Shown: positions 1 through 8,241, counted from the stretch's first letter. The stretch is DNA of 26,040 nucleotides from Allobosea sp. (GCA_021732895.1 JAKFWE010000276.1:1-26040); one strand, 5' to 3'. Translations and numbers: made by a program. The notes: generated by a model not told the origin, from the sequence alone.

Positions 1-396
1 GACGCCCCGGTCGATCCAGGTGCCGGCCTTCCAGGCGGCCAGCACGCCCAGCGGCACGGCGATGGCGACGGCGAGGATCAGCGTCAGCACCATCAGCGAG
101 ACGGTCGGCTCGATGCGCTGGGCGATCAGTTGGGTCACCGGCAGAGAGGTGAAGATCGACGTGCCGAGATCACCCTGCAGGACACGGAAGAACCATTCGC
201 CGAAGCGCACGAGATAGGGCCGGTCGAGCCCCAGGCTCAGCCTGATCTTCTCGACATCGGCGGGCGAGGCCTGGTCGCCGGCGATGACGGCCGCCGGATC
301 GCCCGGCGCGATGTAGAGCAGGGAGAAGACGAACAGCGCGACGAACCCCATGACGGGGATCGTCGTGATGATGCGTCTGACGATGAATGCGAACAT
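1..396 (-). CDS. ABC transporter permease, DppB type (5' part only, cut by window edge)
   Basis: Only the first 132 codons lie in the window; the gene continues past the left edge. The protein starts with the pattern usual for DppB/OppB permeases: a short basic start (residues 1-8), a first membrane segment at about residues 9-29, then a periplasmic stretch with APGDPA and later GLDRPYLVRF and GDLGTS. A second membrane segment follows at about residues 95-122. In this family the protein forms one half of the inner-membrane channel that imports peptides, opines or related compounds delivered by a family 5 binding protein. It lies 168 bases downstream of such a binding-protein gene on the same strand, and the gap holds a large palindromic element. 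The partner permease and ATPases are expected beyond the left edge. The ATG at 396 is the first start in frame. Substrate unknown. Confidence 0.9.
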   Translation of the reverse strand, partial: MFAFIVRRIITTIPVMGFVALFVFSLLYIAPGDPAAVIAGDQASPADVEKIRLSLGLDRPYLVRFGEWFFRVLQGDLGTSIFTSLPVTQLIAQRIEPTVSLMVLTLILAVAIAVPLGVLAAWKAGTWIDRGV

Positions 397-429
397 GGGG
401 CTACTGACTCTGAGAATGCCGGCCTTGCG

Positions 430-556
430 TTGTCATTCCGGGGCTTCGCGCAGCGAAGAACCCGGAACCCACGACCGGGTGAGGCTTCGCTGTCGTGTTC
501 CGTCCCGCCCGGTCTGGGTTCCGGGTTCAGGCCTGCGGCCCGCCCCGGAATGACAA
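430..556. repeat. Palindromic intercistronic element with two side hairpins
   Basis: Outer arms of 15 bases (430-444 and 542-556) are perfect inverted repeats reading TTGTCATTCCGGGGC. Inside them each side has its own small hairpin: 445-457 (5 bp stem, 3 base loop) and 530-540 (4 bp stem, GGCC on both sides). A second main stem follows, 458-479 pairing with 508-528 with one bulged base. The middle, 480-507, is unpaired. The whole could fold as a cloverleaf-like structure in DNA or RNA. It has no coding capacity and lies between the binding-protein and permease genes. It resembles the short palindromic or MITE-like repeats that I recall being dispersed in Hyphomicrobiales genomes; copy number cannot be seen here. 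Confidence 0.75.
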
Positions 557-564
557 TGCCGACG

Positions 565-2178
565 TCACGCCTTGGCGACGCCCCAGAACACCGGGAACGG
601 CCCGCTCTTCACACCGGAGACGTTCTTGCGCCAGGCCTGATAAGCCAGGAAGAAGCCCGTCGGCGCGAAAATGACGTCATCGGCGGCGGCCTTGTTGAGC
701 TTGGCGATGATCGCCTTTTCCTCATCGAGGCTCTTGGCGTTGAACCAGTTCGTCACCTCCGCCTCGACGGCGGGGCTTTCGGGCCAGCCGAACCAGGCCT
801 TGTCGCCATTGCCGCGGATCGCGGTGTAGGACGCCGGATTCACGCAGTCGGCCCCGGCGTGCCAGGTGTGGAACATGTTCCAGCCGCCCTGCCCGGGAGG
901 GGTCTTCTGGGCGCGGCGCGCGCCGACCGTGCCCCAGTCGGTGGCGACGAAATCGACCGTCATGCCGATGCTCTTGAGCAGTTCGGCGGTGACGTCGCCC
1001 ATCGCCTTGAGCACGGCGAGGTCCTGCGCCACCACGCAGGTCACCGGCTCGCCCTTGTAGCCGCCCTCGGCGAGCAGTTTCTTGGCCTCGGCGATGCTGC
1101 GCTTCTTGAGGGCGTCGCCGCCATTCTCGGTGTAGAGCGGCGTGCCCGGGGTGAAGTAGCCCGGCAACGCCTTCCACAGCGCGTTGTCGTCGCCGACGAC
1201 GGCGCGCATGTAGTCTTCCTGGTTCAGCGCCGTCATCACCGCCTGACGCACCTTCACATTGTTGAAGGGCGGATGCAGGTGGTTCATGCGGAAGGCGCCG
1301 ATGTTGCCGAGCGGATCGCCGATATCGACGTTGATGTTGGCGTTCCTCTTGAGGACGGGCACGAGATCCGAGAGCGGCGTCTCGAGCCAATCGACCTCGC
1401 CGTTCTGCAGCGCTGCGGCGGCGGTCGCGGCGTCGGGCATGATGATCCATTCGACGCGGTCCATCAGCATCCTCTTGCCGCCGGCCAGCCAGTCGGCAGG
1501 CTCGGAGCGCGGAACGTAATCGGCGAATTTCTCGAAGACGGCCTTCGCGCCGGGCACCCAGTCGGCGCGGACGAACTTCATCGGGCCAGAGCCGATGTAT
1601 TCGGTGATCTGCTGGAACGGATCGGTCTTGGCGATGCGCTCGGGCATGATGAAGGAGCAGGGCGAATTGTTCTTGCCGAGCGCCAGCAGCATCTTCGGAT
1701 AGGGCTGCTTCAGCGACCATTTGAACGTGCTGTCGTCGACCGCCACGAGTTCGTTCTGGATGGCGCGCAGCATCAGGCCCATCGGGTCGCGCGCCGACCA
1801 GCGGATCAAGCTGGCGACGACGTCTTTCGAGGTCACCGGCGAACCGTCATGAAACTTCTGGCCCGGACGCAGCTTGAACGTCCAGACCAGCCCGTCGGCC
1901 GACACCGTCTCGCTCTCGACCATCTGGCGCTGCGGCTGAAACTTCGAATCGATGCCGTAAAGCGTGTCCCAGACAAGAAGGCCGGCGTTGCGCACGACGT
2001 ACTGCGTGCCCCAGATCGGATCGAAATTGGCGAGATTGGCCTGCGGCACGAAGCGCAGCGTCTTGGCCGCCGCGCCCTGCGACAGAGCCGGCATCGACAG
2101 CCCGCCGGAGGCTGCGAGGACGCCGGTCCCGGCGGCGGTTTTCAGGAATGTCCTGCGATCCAGTGTCTTGCGGTCCAT
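565..2178 (-). CDS. ABC transporter substrate-binding protein, family 5 (DppA/OppA type), Tat-exported
   Basis: The 537-residue protein is the expected length for family 5 solute-binding proteins (SBP_bac_5), which capture peptides, opines, nickel or similar ligands in the periplasm and pass them to a DppBC-type permease. Residues 7-13 read DRRTFLK, a twin-arginine export motif, followed by a hydrophobic stretch and a likely cleavage site near residue 33 (ALS-Q). Typical family stretches follow: WDTLYGID, LRPGQKFHDGSPVTSKDV and a C-terminal region ending in FFLAYQAWRKNVSG. The ATG at 2178 is chosen because it starts the Tat signal and has a GGGGAGAG ribosome site about 8 bases upstream. A longer reading frame exists upstream but lacks any signal. 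A sigma-54-like promoter lies about 120 bases upstream. The ligand cannot be read from sequence; the flanking amidases suggest amide or ureido compounds. Confidence 0.92.
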   Translation of the reverse strand: MDRKTLDRRTFLKTAAGTGVLAASGGLSMPALSQGAAAKTLRFVPQANLANFDPIWGTQYVVRNAGLLVWDTLYGIDSKFQPQRQMVESETVSADGLVWTFKLRPGQKFHDGSPVTSKDVVASLIRWSARDPMGLMLRAIQNELVAVDDSTFKWSLKQPYPKMLLALGKNNSPCSFIMPERIAKTDPFQQITEYIGSGPMKFVRADWVPGAKAVFEKFADYVPRSEPADWLAGGKRMLMDRVEWIIMPDAATAAAALQNGEVDWLETPLSDLVPVLKRNANINVDIGDPLGNIGAFRMNHLHPPFNNVKVRQAVMTALNQEDYMRAVVGDDNALWKALPGYFTPGTPLYTENGGDALKKRSIAEAKKLLAEGGYKGEPVTCVVAQDLAVLKAMGDVTAELLKSIGMTVDFVATDWGTVGARRAQKTPPGQGGWNMFHTWHAGADCVNPASYTAIRGNGDKAWFGWPESPAVEAEVTNWFNAKSLDEEKAIIAKLNKAAADDVIFAPTGFFLAYQAWRKNVSGVKSGPFPVFWGVAKA

Positions 2179-2294
2179 GAAACGACTCTCCCCTGAAGCG
2201 GCAACCATCGAGCGGGCGACCTTGGCGCGAGTTTGGGCAGAAAATTCCGCCCTGACAACACGGCAATCCCCTCGCCCGACGTCGCCGGCGACTT

Positions 2295-2311
2295 TGCAGA
2301 CTTCGTGCCAA
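2295..2311 (-). promoter_or_regulatory. Probable sigma-54 (RpoN) promoter for the ABC transporter genes
   Basis: On the minus strand the sequence reads TTGGCACGAAGTCTGCA. Against the consensus YTGGCACGRNNNTTGCW only one base differs (C for T in the -12 box). The GG at 2308-2309 and the GC at 2296-2297 have the strict 12-base spacing of -24/-12 promoters. Transcription would start near 2284, leaving a leader of about 106 bases before the binding-protein start at 2178. It lies in the 220-base gap after the upstream amidase stop. RpoN commonly serves nitrogen-scavenging genes in Proteobacteria. I found no convincing NtrC site upstream. Confidence 0.65.
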
Positions 2312-2398
2312 ACGGAACCGATCATCGGGGAACGACGGGAAAACCGCAATTCGCGCCGGGTTTCCGACAGGCTGCGCAGAAAACTGCCACGTGGGAGT

Positions 2399-3811
2399 CT
2401 AAATCGATTTGATCGGCGCTTCGACGCGCGCGAAGGGCCGCGCCGATTCAAATGCGGCCGCCGCACGCAGCACGAGCGCATCGGCGCCGAATGCGCCGAC
2501 AAGCTGCAATCCGGCCGGCAATCCGGCCTTCGTCAGGCCGCAGGGCAGCGAGATCGCGGGCGCCTGGGTGATGTTGAAAGGGTAGGTGAAGGGGGTCCAG
2601 CGCGTCCAGTCGTCGCCATAGCGGCCATGCGCCGGCGTGTTCATGCCGACCGCGAAGGCCGGCAGCGGCAAAGTCGGCGTCAGCAGCAGATCGAAGCGTG
2701 CATGAAATTGCGCCATGTGATGGGCAAGCGCATTGCGCCGGTTGAGCAGCGCATCGACATAGGCCGCGCCGGGCACGCGCTCACCGGCCTGCGCGACCGC
2801 GACCAGGCCGGGATCCATCCGGGCGCGCTCGTTGGCCCCGATGGCGGCGAGCGCCAGCGCCGCGCCGGCCGACCAGATCGTCATCAGGGTCTCGATGGGA
2901 TCGACGAAACCGGGATCGACCTCCTCGACGCTGGCGCCGAGATCGCGGAAGGCGAACGCCGCCTCGCGCGTCAGGGCCGCGATCTCGGGATCGACCGGCA
3001 CGTCGCCGCCGAGACGTGGCGACCAGGCGAGGCGCAAGCCCTTCACGCCGCCCTTCAGCGCGGCGACGAAATCGGGCGGCTCGTCGATCATCGCGGTCAT
3101 GTCGCGGTTGTCGGGCCGGCCGATCGCGTTCATCGCCAGCGCCGCATCCGCCACCGTGCGGGTCAGCGGGCCGAGATGGGCGAGGAAGCCCATGGTCGAG
3201 ACCGGCCAGGCCGGGATGCGGCCATAGGTGGGCTTCAGGCCGACCACGCCGGTGAAGGCGGCGGGAATACGCACCGAGCCCGCCCCGTCCGTGCCGAGAT
3301 GGATGCAGCCGAGATTGAGCGCCGCGCAGGACGCTGCCCCGGCCGAGGAGCCGCCCGGCCCCGTGGCCGTGTCCCAGGGGTTGCGGGTGATCCCCGACAA
3401 AGGCGAGTCGCCGACGCCCTTCCAGCCATATTCCGGCATCGTGGTCTTGCCGAGGAAGACGCAACCGGCCTCGCGCAGGCGGGCGGCGGCGGGCGCGTCG
3501 TCGGGAAAGGGCTTGTCGCTCGCCACCGCCGAGCCGCGCCGCAGCGGCCAGCCGGCGACGGCGATGTTGTCCTTGATGGTGACGGGGACGCCGTCGAGCG
3601 GGCCGAGCGCATCGCCCTTGCGATGGCGGGCCTCCGACGCCTGCGCCAGCGCGAGCGTGACCTCGCCATCGCGGACGACGAAGGCGTTGATCTCGGGCTC
3701 GAAGCGCTCGATGCGGGCGAGCGCGTCCTTCGCCACCTCGACCGGCGAAAGCTCGCGGCTGGCGAAGAGAGGGCCGAGTTCGGCGGCGGAAAGGGCGGCG
3801 ATGGCGGTCAT
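2399..3811 (-). CDS. Amidase, amidase-signature family
   Basis: This 470-residue protein belongs to the amidase-signature family (AmdS/GatA fold), serine hydrolases that split carboxamides to acid plus ammonia or amine. The Ser-cisSer-Lys triad is visible: K80 in GVPVTIKDN, S155 in GPGGSSAGAA and nucleophile S179 in DGAGSVRIPA, with the usual 24-residue spacing between the serines. GVVGLKPTYGRIP follows as in the family. The second glycine of the common GGSSGG motif is alanine here, which is tolerated in relatives. The ATG at 3811 has AGGAG 7 bases upstream. No signal peptide is seen, so it should be cytoplasmic. It lies between the M20 hydrolase and the binding protein on the same strand. 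GatA itself is unlikely because no gatB or gatC is adjacent. Substrate unknown. Confidence 0.92.
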   Translation of the reverse strand: MTAIAALSAAELGPLFASRELSPVEVAKDALARIERFEPEINAFVVRDGEVTLALAQASEARHRKGDALGPLDGVPVTIKDNIAVAGWPLRRGSAVASDKPFPDDAPAAARLREAGCVFLGKTTMPEYGWKGVGDSPLSGITRNPWDTATGPGGSSAGAASCAALNLGCIHLGTDGAGSVRIPAAFTGVVGLKPTYGRIPAWPVSTMGFLAHLGPLTRTVADAALAMNAIGRPDNRDMTAMIDEPPDFVAALKGGVKGLRLAWSPRLGGDVPVDPEIAALTREAAFAFRDLGASVEEVDPGFVDPIETLMTIWSAGAALALAAIGANERARMDPGLVAVAQAGERVPGAAYVDALLNRRNALAHHMAQFHARFDLLLTPTLPLPAFAVGMNTPAHGRYGDDWTRWTPFTYPFNITQAPAISLPCGLTKAGLPAGLQLVGAFGADALVLRAAAAFESARPFARVEAPIKSI

Positions 3812-3845
3812 GGCGTGCTCCTGAACTGATGCTTTGAGGCGATGC

Positions 3846-3922
3846 CGTCTTTGCGAGCGCAGCGAAGCAATCCAGGGGTCCCGCACCGGCCTCTGGATCG
3901 CTTCGCTGCGCTCGCGAAGACG
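3846..3922. repeat. Palindromic repeat with 30-base arms between two hydrolase genes
   Basis: Left arm 3846-3875 and right arm 3893-3922 are inverted copies of 30 bases with two mismatches, separated by 17 bases. The arm core reads GCGAGCGCAGCGAAGC. Sequences of this type (TTGCGAGCG..GAAGCAATCC) are, from memory, a common dispersed palindrome of proteobacterial intergenic regions. It occupies most of the 123-base gap between the M20 hydrolase stop and the amidase start, and ends 34 bases before that start, leaving the ribosome site free. It would form a very stable mRNA hairpin. Confidence 0.8.
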
Positions 3923-3934
3923 AAAGGCTGACCC

Positions 3935-5176
3935 TCACGCATTCGCCGCGCGCCAGGCCGCGCTGAGCAGCACGTTCGCGCCGGCGATCATGTCCCGGTC
4001 GGTCGAGAACTCCGCCGGGTTGTGCGAGAGGCCGCCGATGGAGGGGATGAAGACCATCGCGGTGGGGCAGATGCGCGACATCATCTGCGCGTCGTGGCCG
4101 GCCCCGGAGATCATGCGGCGGATCGGCAGGCCGAGTTCGGCCGCGCTCGCCTCCATGCCGGCGATCAGCTCTTCGGCGAAGGCGGTGGCCGGGAAGCGGG
4201 CGAGGTCGCGAAAGGAGATCGAGACGCCGTCGCGCTCCGACAGCTCGGCGCAGAACGCCCGCACGGCCGCCTCGGCCTCCGCGAGCGGCGCATCGAGCGG
4301 ATTGCGCAGGTCGAGCGTCATCACCACCATCTCGGGCACCACGTTGACGTTGCCGGGCTGGACGCGGATGACGCCGGAATTGGCGAGCTGGCCGGGAATG
4401 CGCTTCGTCAGCGCGTTGGCGAAGACGTTGATGCGCGCCGCCGCCAACCCCGGATCCCGGCGATGAGCCATCGGCGTCGTGCCGGCATGGCTCGGCTTGC
4501 CCTTCAGCGTCAGTTCGAGCCAGCAGATCGCCTGGATGCCGGTGACGGCGCCGAGAACGCCGCCCGTCTCGCCGCCCTCGCTCTCCAGCACGGGCCCCTG
4601 CTCGATGTGCAGCTCCAGATAGGCGTGGGCCTTCAGGAAGCCCGGCTGCTCGGCGCCCTCATAGCCGATGCGCCGCAGCTCCTCACCCAGCAGCACGCCG
4701 TCCGCGTCCTTTTCGGCATGGGCGTGTGCGACGCTCATGCCGCCGGCCCAGACATAGTAGCCGAGCATGTCCGGGTGGAAACGCGCGCCCTCCTCGTTGG
4801 TGAAGGCGATCACCGCCATGTCGCGTTTCGGCGTCAGGCCGGCGTCCTTCAGCGCCGCCAGCACCTCGACGCCGGCGATGACGCCGAGCGCGCCGTCGAA
4901 GCGCCCGCCGGTGCCGACCGTGTCGATATGCGAGCCGAGGATGACCGCCGGCCCGTCCTGCTGACCTTTCAGGATGCCGACGATGTTGCCGATCGCGTCG
5001 ATCTTCACGCTGAGGCCCAACGCCTGCATCTGCCCGACCAGCCAGTCGCGACCCTCCCTGTCTTCGTCGGAGAGCGCCAGCCTTCGGCAGCCGCCCTCCG
5101 GCGTCGCCCCGATCTTGGAGAGTTCGGCCAGGCGCGACACCAGCCGCGCGCCGTCGATCCGCAGGTTGGAACTCAT
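3935..5176 (-). CDS. Zn-dependent M20 hydrolase, N-carbamoyl-L-amino acid hydrolase / ureidopropionase type
   Basis: The 413-residue protein matches the hydantoinase/carbamoylase subgroup of peptidase family M20, which removes carbamoyl or related groups from N-carbamoyl amino acids, allantoate or ureidoglycine-type substrates. All expected metal ligands are visible: H83 in GSHIDTV, D94 in GGRFDGALGV, E129 in FTNEEGARF (E128 the likely general base), H190 in ELHIEQGP and H385 in SHNPAE. The spacing closely follows the characterised L-carbamoylase. GKPSHAGTTPM in the middle marks the dimerisation domain. The ATG at 5176 is preceded by GGAG. It lies 50 bases after one amidase gene and 123 bases before another, all on one strand, so co-transcription is likely. 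Allantoate amidohydrolase is an alternative, but no other allantoin gene is nearby. Confidence 0.9.
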   Translation of the reverse strand: MSSNLRIDGARLVSRLAELSKIGATPEGGCRRLALSDEDREGRDWLVGQMQALGLSVKIDAIGNIVGILKGQQDGPAVILGSHIDTVGTGGRFDGALGVIAGVEVLAALKDAGLTPKRDMAVIAFTNEEGARFHPDMLGYYVWAGGMSVAHAHAEKDADGVLLGEELRRIGYEGAEQPGFLKAHAYLELHIEQGPVLESEGGETGGVLGAVTGIQAICWLELTLKGKPSHAGTTPMAHRRDPGLAAARINVFANALTKRIPGQLANSGVIRVQPGNVNVVPEMVVMTLDLRNPLDAPLAEAEAAVRAFCAELSERDGVSISFRDLARFPATAFAEELIAGMEASAAELGLPIRRMISGAGHDAQMMSRICPTAMVFIPSIGGLSHNPAEFSTDRDMIAGANVLLSAAWRAANA

Positions 5177-5226
5177 TCGTCAGGTCTCCGGGACAGTCTC
5201 GTGGCAGGGCGCAGGATGCGGACGCA

Positions 5227-6690
5227 TCAGCCGGCGAGCAAGCCCGGCGGATGCCGATCGACCCAGCCGGTGGCGATCTCATAGGCCTGCGCGACCTCGA
5301 GCAGCAGCCTCTCCGACTGGTTGGGGCCCCAGAGCTGCATGCCCATGGGAAGGCCGGCCGCGTTGAACCCCGCCGGCACGCTCATCGCGGGGCAGCCCGA
5401 CATCGTCGCCGGGATCACCACTTCCATCCAGCGGTGGTAGGTGTCCATCATGCGCCCGGCGATCTGGCGCGGCCAATGCGTCTCGACGCTGAACGGAAAC
5501 ACCTGCGCGCTCGGCAGGACGAGGATGTCGTAGCGCGCGAACAGGCCGCGGACATGCTGGTACCAGGCCGAACGCAGGTTCGAGGCCTTCATCACCTCGA
5601 ACGCCGACAGGTCCTTGCCCTGCTCGGCCTCCCAGAGCGCCTCGGGCTTCAGCAAGCCGCGTCGCGCCGGGTCTGCCGCGATGTCGGCCAGGCTCGATCC
5701 GGCCTGCCAGGCGCGCAGTTTCAGCCAGGCCCGCCAGATGGTCTCGGGATCGAAGCCGAGGCTCGCGTCCTCGACGCTCGCGCCCATGGCCTCGAAGGCC
5801 CGCAGCGCCTCCCGGCAGAGCGCCAGCACGCCGTCCTCCATCGCCAGATGACCGCCGAGATCGCCGAGCCAGCCGATGCGCAGGCCGGCGATGTCGCGGT
5901 CGAGCGGCACGAGGAACCCGGCCTGATCCTGCCTGATCGAAAGCGGCACGCGCGGATCGTAGCCGGACTGCACCGCGAGCAGCGCCGCCAGATCGCGGAC
6001 TTTACGCGCCATCGGCCCGGCGACGCCGAGTTGCGGAACGAAGACCTCGTCGGCGTTCGAGGGCACGCGGCCATAGCTGGGCCGCAGGCCGAGCACGTTG
6101 TTGAAGGCGGCCGGGTTGCGCAGCGAGCCGGCATGGTCGCTGCCATCGGCGACGGGCAGCATGCGCAGCGCCAGCGCCACCGCGGCGCCGCCGCTGGAGC
6201 CGCCCGCGGTCCTGGTCTGGTCATAGGCGTTGCGCGTCGCGCCGAAGACCGGGTTGTGGGTCTGCGAGCCGAGGCCGAATTCGGGCGTGTTGGTCTTGCC
6301 GACGATGATCGCGCCGGCGGCCCGCATGCGCTCGACGAAGATGGCGTCGCCGGTGGCGACGTCGTCCCTGAACAACGGCGAGCCCTGCGTGGTCGGGAGG
6401 CCCTTCGCCGCGGCGAGATCCTTGATCGCCTGCGGAAAGCCGTGCATCCAGCCGCGCGACCGGCCGGCCGCGAGTTCGGCGTCGAGCGCGGCGGCCTCGC
6501 GCAGCAGCTCGCCGCGCTCGCGCATCGAGACGATGGCGTTGACGATCGGGTTCAGCCGCTCGATCCGGTCGAGGAACGCCGCCATCGCCTCCACGCAGGA
6601 GATCTGGCGCGCGTGGATCGCGGCCGACAGCGCCATGGCGTCCAGGCTCACGATATCGCTGGCCGCGGCGGGCCGTTTCGCATCGGGCAT
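5227..6690 (-). CDS. Amidase, amidase-signature family (second copy)
   Basis: A 487-residue amidase-signature enzyme with the full triad: K90 in PQAIKDLAAAKG, S165 in TAGGSSGGAA and S189 in DHAGSLRNPAA. GLRPSYGRVP follows. It is clearly divergent from the amidase at 2399-3811: the context around the catalytic lysine and the C-terminal half differ, so the two probably act on different amides rather than being a recent duplication. MQLWGPNQSERLLLEVAQAYE near the C-terminus is typical of the family. The ATG at 6690 is chosen because it is the first start giving a normal amidase N-terminus; the ribosome site (GGGGAACGG) is mediocre. This is the first gene of the minus-strand cluster and is divergent from the MATE gene, so its promoter should lie in 6691-6846, where I see no clear consensus. 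Confidence 0.92.
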   Translation of the reverse strand: MPDAKRPAAASDIVSLDAMALSAAIHARQISCVEAMAAFLDRIERLNPIVNAIVSMRERGELLREAAALDAELAAGRSRGWMHGFPQAIKDLAAAKGLPTTQGSPLFRDDVATGDAIFVERMRAAGAIIVGKTNTPEFGLGSQTHNPVFGATRNAYDQTRTAGGSSGGAAVALALRMLPVADGSDHAGSLRNPAAFNNVLGLRPSYGRVPSNADEVFVPQLGVAGPMARKVRDLAALLAVQSGYDPRVPLSIRQDQAGFLVPLDRDIAGLRIGWLGDLGGHLAMEDGVLALCREALRAFEAMGASVEDASLGFDPETIWRAWLKLRAWQAGSSLADIAADPARRGLLKPEALWEAEQGKDLSAFEVMKASNLRSAWYQHVRGLFARYDILVLPSAQVFPFSVETHWPRQIAGRMMDTYHRWMEVVIPATMSGCPAMSVPAGFNAAGLPMGMQLWGPNQSERLLLEVAQAYEIATGWVDRHPPGLLAG

Positions 6691-6846
6691 CGTCACACCG
6701 TTCCCCGTTTCCGACGGCCGATGATGGCCTCGCCGCCCGGCGCGCGATAGCGCGGCCGACGCAGGGGCGCGATGGCCTGGGCGCGCAGGCGCCCCGCGAT
6801 CGCGTAGCTGTCTCGAGCGGCGGCATCGGGCTAGAAGCGCCGCGCC

Positions 6847-8241
6847 ATGTCCATTCCCGCCCTTCCCGGCCGATCTCTCGCCGCCTGGCTTCAGGAAGCC
6901 CGCGCCATGCTCGCTTTGGGCTGGCCGCTGGTGCTGACCAATGTGGCGCAGACGGCGATGACCACGACCGATGTGATCATGATGGGCCATCTCGGCCCGC
7001 GGGAGCTGGCGGCCGGCGCGCTCGGGGCCAATCTCTACATGGCGGTGCTGATCTTCGGCATCGGCGTGATGGGCGCCGTCGCGCCGATGCTCTCGATCGA
7101 GCTCGGCGCGAACCGCCACGCCGTGCGCGAAATCCGCCGCACGGTGCGGCAGGGCTTCTGGGCTGCGGCGACGCTTGTCGGGCCGATGTGGCTGTGTCTC
7201 TGGCAGGGCGAGGCGCTGCTGGCCGGCATGGGCCAGGACGCCGGGCTGGCGCGGGCGGCGGGCGGTTACCTCCAGACGCTGCAATGGAGCCTGCTGCCGT
7301 TCTTCCTCTACCTCGTCCTGCGCGGATTCATCGCCGCGCTGCAAAGGCCGTTCTGGGGTTTCGCGGTCGTGCTGCTGGCGGTCGGCTTCAATGCGCTGGC
7401 GAACTGGTGCCTGATGTTCGGCGCGCTCGGTTTTCCCGCGCTCGGCCTGCCCGGCTCGGGGCTGGCGACGACGCTGTCCTCGAGCCTGATGTTCGGCGGC
7501 CTCGCTCTCGTCGTCAGCCTCGACCGGCGCTTCCGGCGGTTCAGGCTGTTCGGGCGCGTCTGGGTCGCGGACTGGCCGCGCTACCGCGCCTTCTGGCGGC
7601 TCGGCCTGCCGATCGGCGCCACCCTCGCCTTCGAGGTGGCCGTGTTCAGCGGGGCCGCGCTGCTGATGGGCCTGATCGGCCCGGCCGAGCTCGCGGCGCA
7701 CGCCATCGCGATCCAGATCGCCTCGCTGACCTTCATGGTGCCGCTGGGGATCGGCCAGGCCGCGACGGTGCGCGTCGGGCGCGCCTTCGGGGCGGGAGAT
7801 CGCGACGGCGTCGCCCGGGCCGGCGCGGTCGCGATCGCCCTCGCGCTCGGGTTCATGGCGGCGACGGCGCTCGTGATGCTGCTCGCGCCGCAGGTCCTCG
7901 TCCGGCCTTTCCTGGACGCCGCGAACCCCGGCGCGGCGGCGGTCGCCGAACTCGCGATGACATTCCTGCTCTGGGCCGCCGTGTTCCAGATCGCCGATGG
8001 AGGACAGGTCATCGGCTCCTGCATCCTGCGGGGCCTGGGCGACGCGCGCGTGCCGATGATCTTCGCCGGCCTCGGCTACTGGGCGATCGGGCTGCCGCTG
8101 GCCGCCGGGCTCGGCTTCCTGACGCCGCTGGCCGGCGCCGGCATCTGGGTCGGGCTCGCCGTAGCGCTCGGCATCGTCGCCGTGCTGATGCTGCGGCGAT
8201 GGTTCGGCCGCGAGCGGCTCGGATTGCTCGCGCCGACCTGA
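6847..8241 (+). CDS. MATE family multidrug/toxin efflux transporter (NorM type)
   Basis: The 464-residue protein is strongly hydrophobic throughout with about 12 membrane segments in two repeats, the layout and length of NorM-like MATE transporters. These export cationic drugs or metabolites in exchange for Na+ or H+ across the inner membrane. Family-like stretches include GWPLVLTNVAQTAMTTTDVI in the first segment, MGHLGPRELAAGALG after it, and in the second half the repeat-equivalent LGLPIGATLAFEVAVFSGA and IGPAELAAHAIAIQIASLTF. The ATG at 6847 is the first in frame; only a weak ribosome site (AGAAG) precedes it. It is divergent from the amidase cluster and 80 bases upstream of the globin gene. 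The natural substrate is unknown. Confidence 0.92.
   Translation: MSIPALPGRSLAAWLQEARAMLALGWPLVLTNVAQTAMTTTDVIMMGHLGPRELAAGALGANLYMAVLIFGIGVMGAVAPMLSIELGANRHAVREIRRTVRQGFWAAATLVGPMWLCLWQGEALLAGMGQDAGLARAAGGYLQTLQWSLLPFFLYLVLRGFIAALQRPFWGFAVVLLAVGFNALANWCLMFGALGFPALGLPGSGLATTLSSSLMFGGLALVVSLDRRFRRFRLFGRVWVADWPRYRAFWRLGLPIGATLAFEVAVFSGAALLMGLIGPAELAAHAIAIQIASLTFMVPLGIGQAATVRVGRAFGAGDRDGVARAGAVAIALALGFMAATALVMLLAPQVLVRPFLDAANPGAAAVAELAMTFLLWAAVFQIADGGQVIGSCILRGLGDARVPMIFAGLGYWAIGLPLAAGLGFLTPLAGAGIWVGLAVALGIVAVLMLRRWFGRERLGLLAPT

Noticed and set aside
130..2196. Very long open frame on the plus strand opposite the binding-protein gene
   Set aside because: It is a shadow caused by GC-rich codon use. 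The minus strand holds a full family 5 binding protein with Tat signal, while this frame gives an Arg/Asp/Gly-rich product with no family features.
2330..2400. Possible NtrC binding site upstream of the sigma-54 promoter
   Set aside because: TGCGC..TGCC near 2371-2388 has only loose resemblance to the TGCACC-N5-GGTGCA pattern; too weak to claim.
2179..2502. Upstream extension of the binding-protein frame
   Set aside because: It adds about 108 basic, signal-less residues ahead of the Tat motif, overlaps the amidase stop region and would bury the sigma-54 site in coding sequence.
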